Program-made: the position numbers and the translations under genes | Shown: one piece after another, positions 35,775 to 36,168 of the stretch | Layout of the letters: each line of letters starts with the position of its first letter | How positions within the stretch are numbered: the first letter of the stretch is position 1 | The notes under the pieces: model-generated | The model's database searches: none | Told to the model about the DNA's origin: nothing | What the model saw: the letters and a program-made list of their open reading frames with translations, nothing else | From: a bacterium | GTDB taxonomy: Bacteria > UBP14 > UBA6098 > B30-G16 | Assembly: GCA_021162205.1 (NCBI GenBank) | Contig: JAGGZE010000065.1 | Location: 1 to 36,168 of the forward strand | Length of the DNA stretch: 36,168 bases | Direction: 5' to 3'

Positions 35775-36168
35775 ATGAAAAAACTATATTTATTTATGGT
35801 ATCTTTTTTTGCTGCATTTTTTATGTTCATCACACCATTAACCGCTCAAATTTCGACAGATAAGAAAAATTCACAAACAGTGCTTAAAGTCGGTAATATT
35901 ATATCGAAAACAAAAATCGATAAAGTAACCGTATTTAAAGATAGGTCGTTGGTCGAGCGAGTCGGAACAATAAGTATTCCCGCAGGTGAGTCGAGAATTA
36001 AAATCGAGTTCCTTCCACAGAAAATCGACAAGAAATCTGTCAGAGTGAGTGCAAAAGGCAATGTTGCGGTTACAATAGGCGGTGTCGAGATTTTTTACGA
36101 ACATTGGACTCCCGAAATTATTCAAGCATTGAAAGATTCCATTCAGTCGATTCGGGATAGACTCGAAG
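35775..36168 (+). CDS. Secreted DUF4139/DUF4140-like (mucoidy-inhibitor A family) protein, truncated by window end
   Basis: SD AAGGGGG before ATG; signal peptide MKKLYLFMVSFFAAFFMFITPLTA; 'IDKVTVFKDRSLVERVGTISIPAGESRIKIEFLPQKIDKKSVRVSAKGNVAVTIGGVEI' matches the DUF4140 N-terminal style. Confidence 0.75.
   Translation, partial: MKKLYLFMVSFFAAFFMFITPLTAQISTDKKNSQTVLKVGNIISKTKIDKVTVFKDRSLVERVGTISIPAGESRIKIEFLPQKIDKKSVRVSAKGNVAVTIGGVEIFYEHWTPEIIQALKDSIQSIRDRLE

Overview
The window is chromosomal DNA from a diderm bacterium (waaA/KdtA, OmpA-type and PorV-like outer-membrane proteins, FlgD/T9SS-like C-terminal domains). The lineage resembles FCB or candidate-phylum genomes, but this is inferred from protein style only. 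About 24 genes are well supported. They include: a 2004-aa Cys-rich repetitive secreted protein followed immediately by a PorV-barrel/OmpA fusion; a two-gene bacterial microcompartment (BMC) locus (one BMC-H shell protein plus a CoA-acylating aldehyde dehydrogenase); DUF4097-like and TPR-roadblock genes; nfnAB; pdxA; a minus-strand cluster (waaA, batA/B-like vWA, hemW, ptsN-like EIIA); secG; dgt; an M42 peptidase; a T9SS-like secreted protein; a dtxR/mntR-feoB pair; pilT; pgpA; lepB; and the start of a DUF4139-like gene. The most unusual signals are: (1) a family of nested hairpin elements with conserved connectors and compensating stem changes, arrayed at 18669-19006, 20745-21085 and 34773-34871 with a single copy at 23484-23538; one array appears to replace the 3' end of pdxA; (2) near-absence of GATC, with Asp codons switched from GAT to GAC before C; (3) a minimal orphan BMC locus with a palindrome overlapping its apparent promoter; (4) a giant Cys-rich repeat protein with a DxNxDG-like loop near the start of several modules. 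No rRNA, tRNA or CRISPR was recognised. All family calls come from reading the translated sequence; no database search was run.
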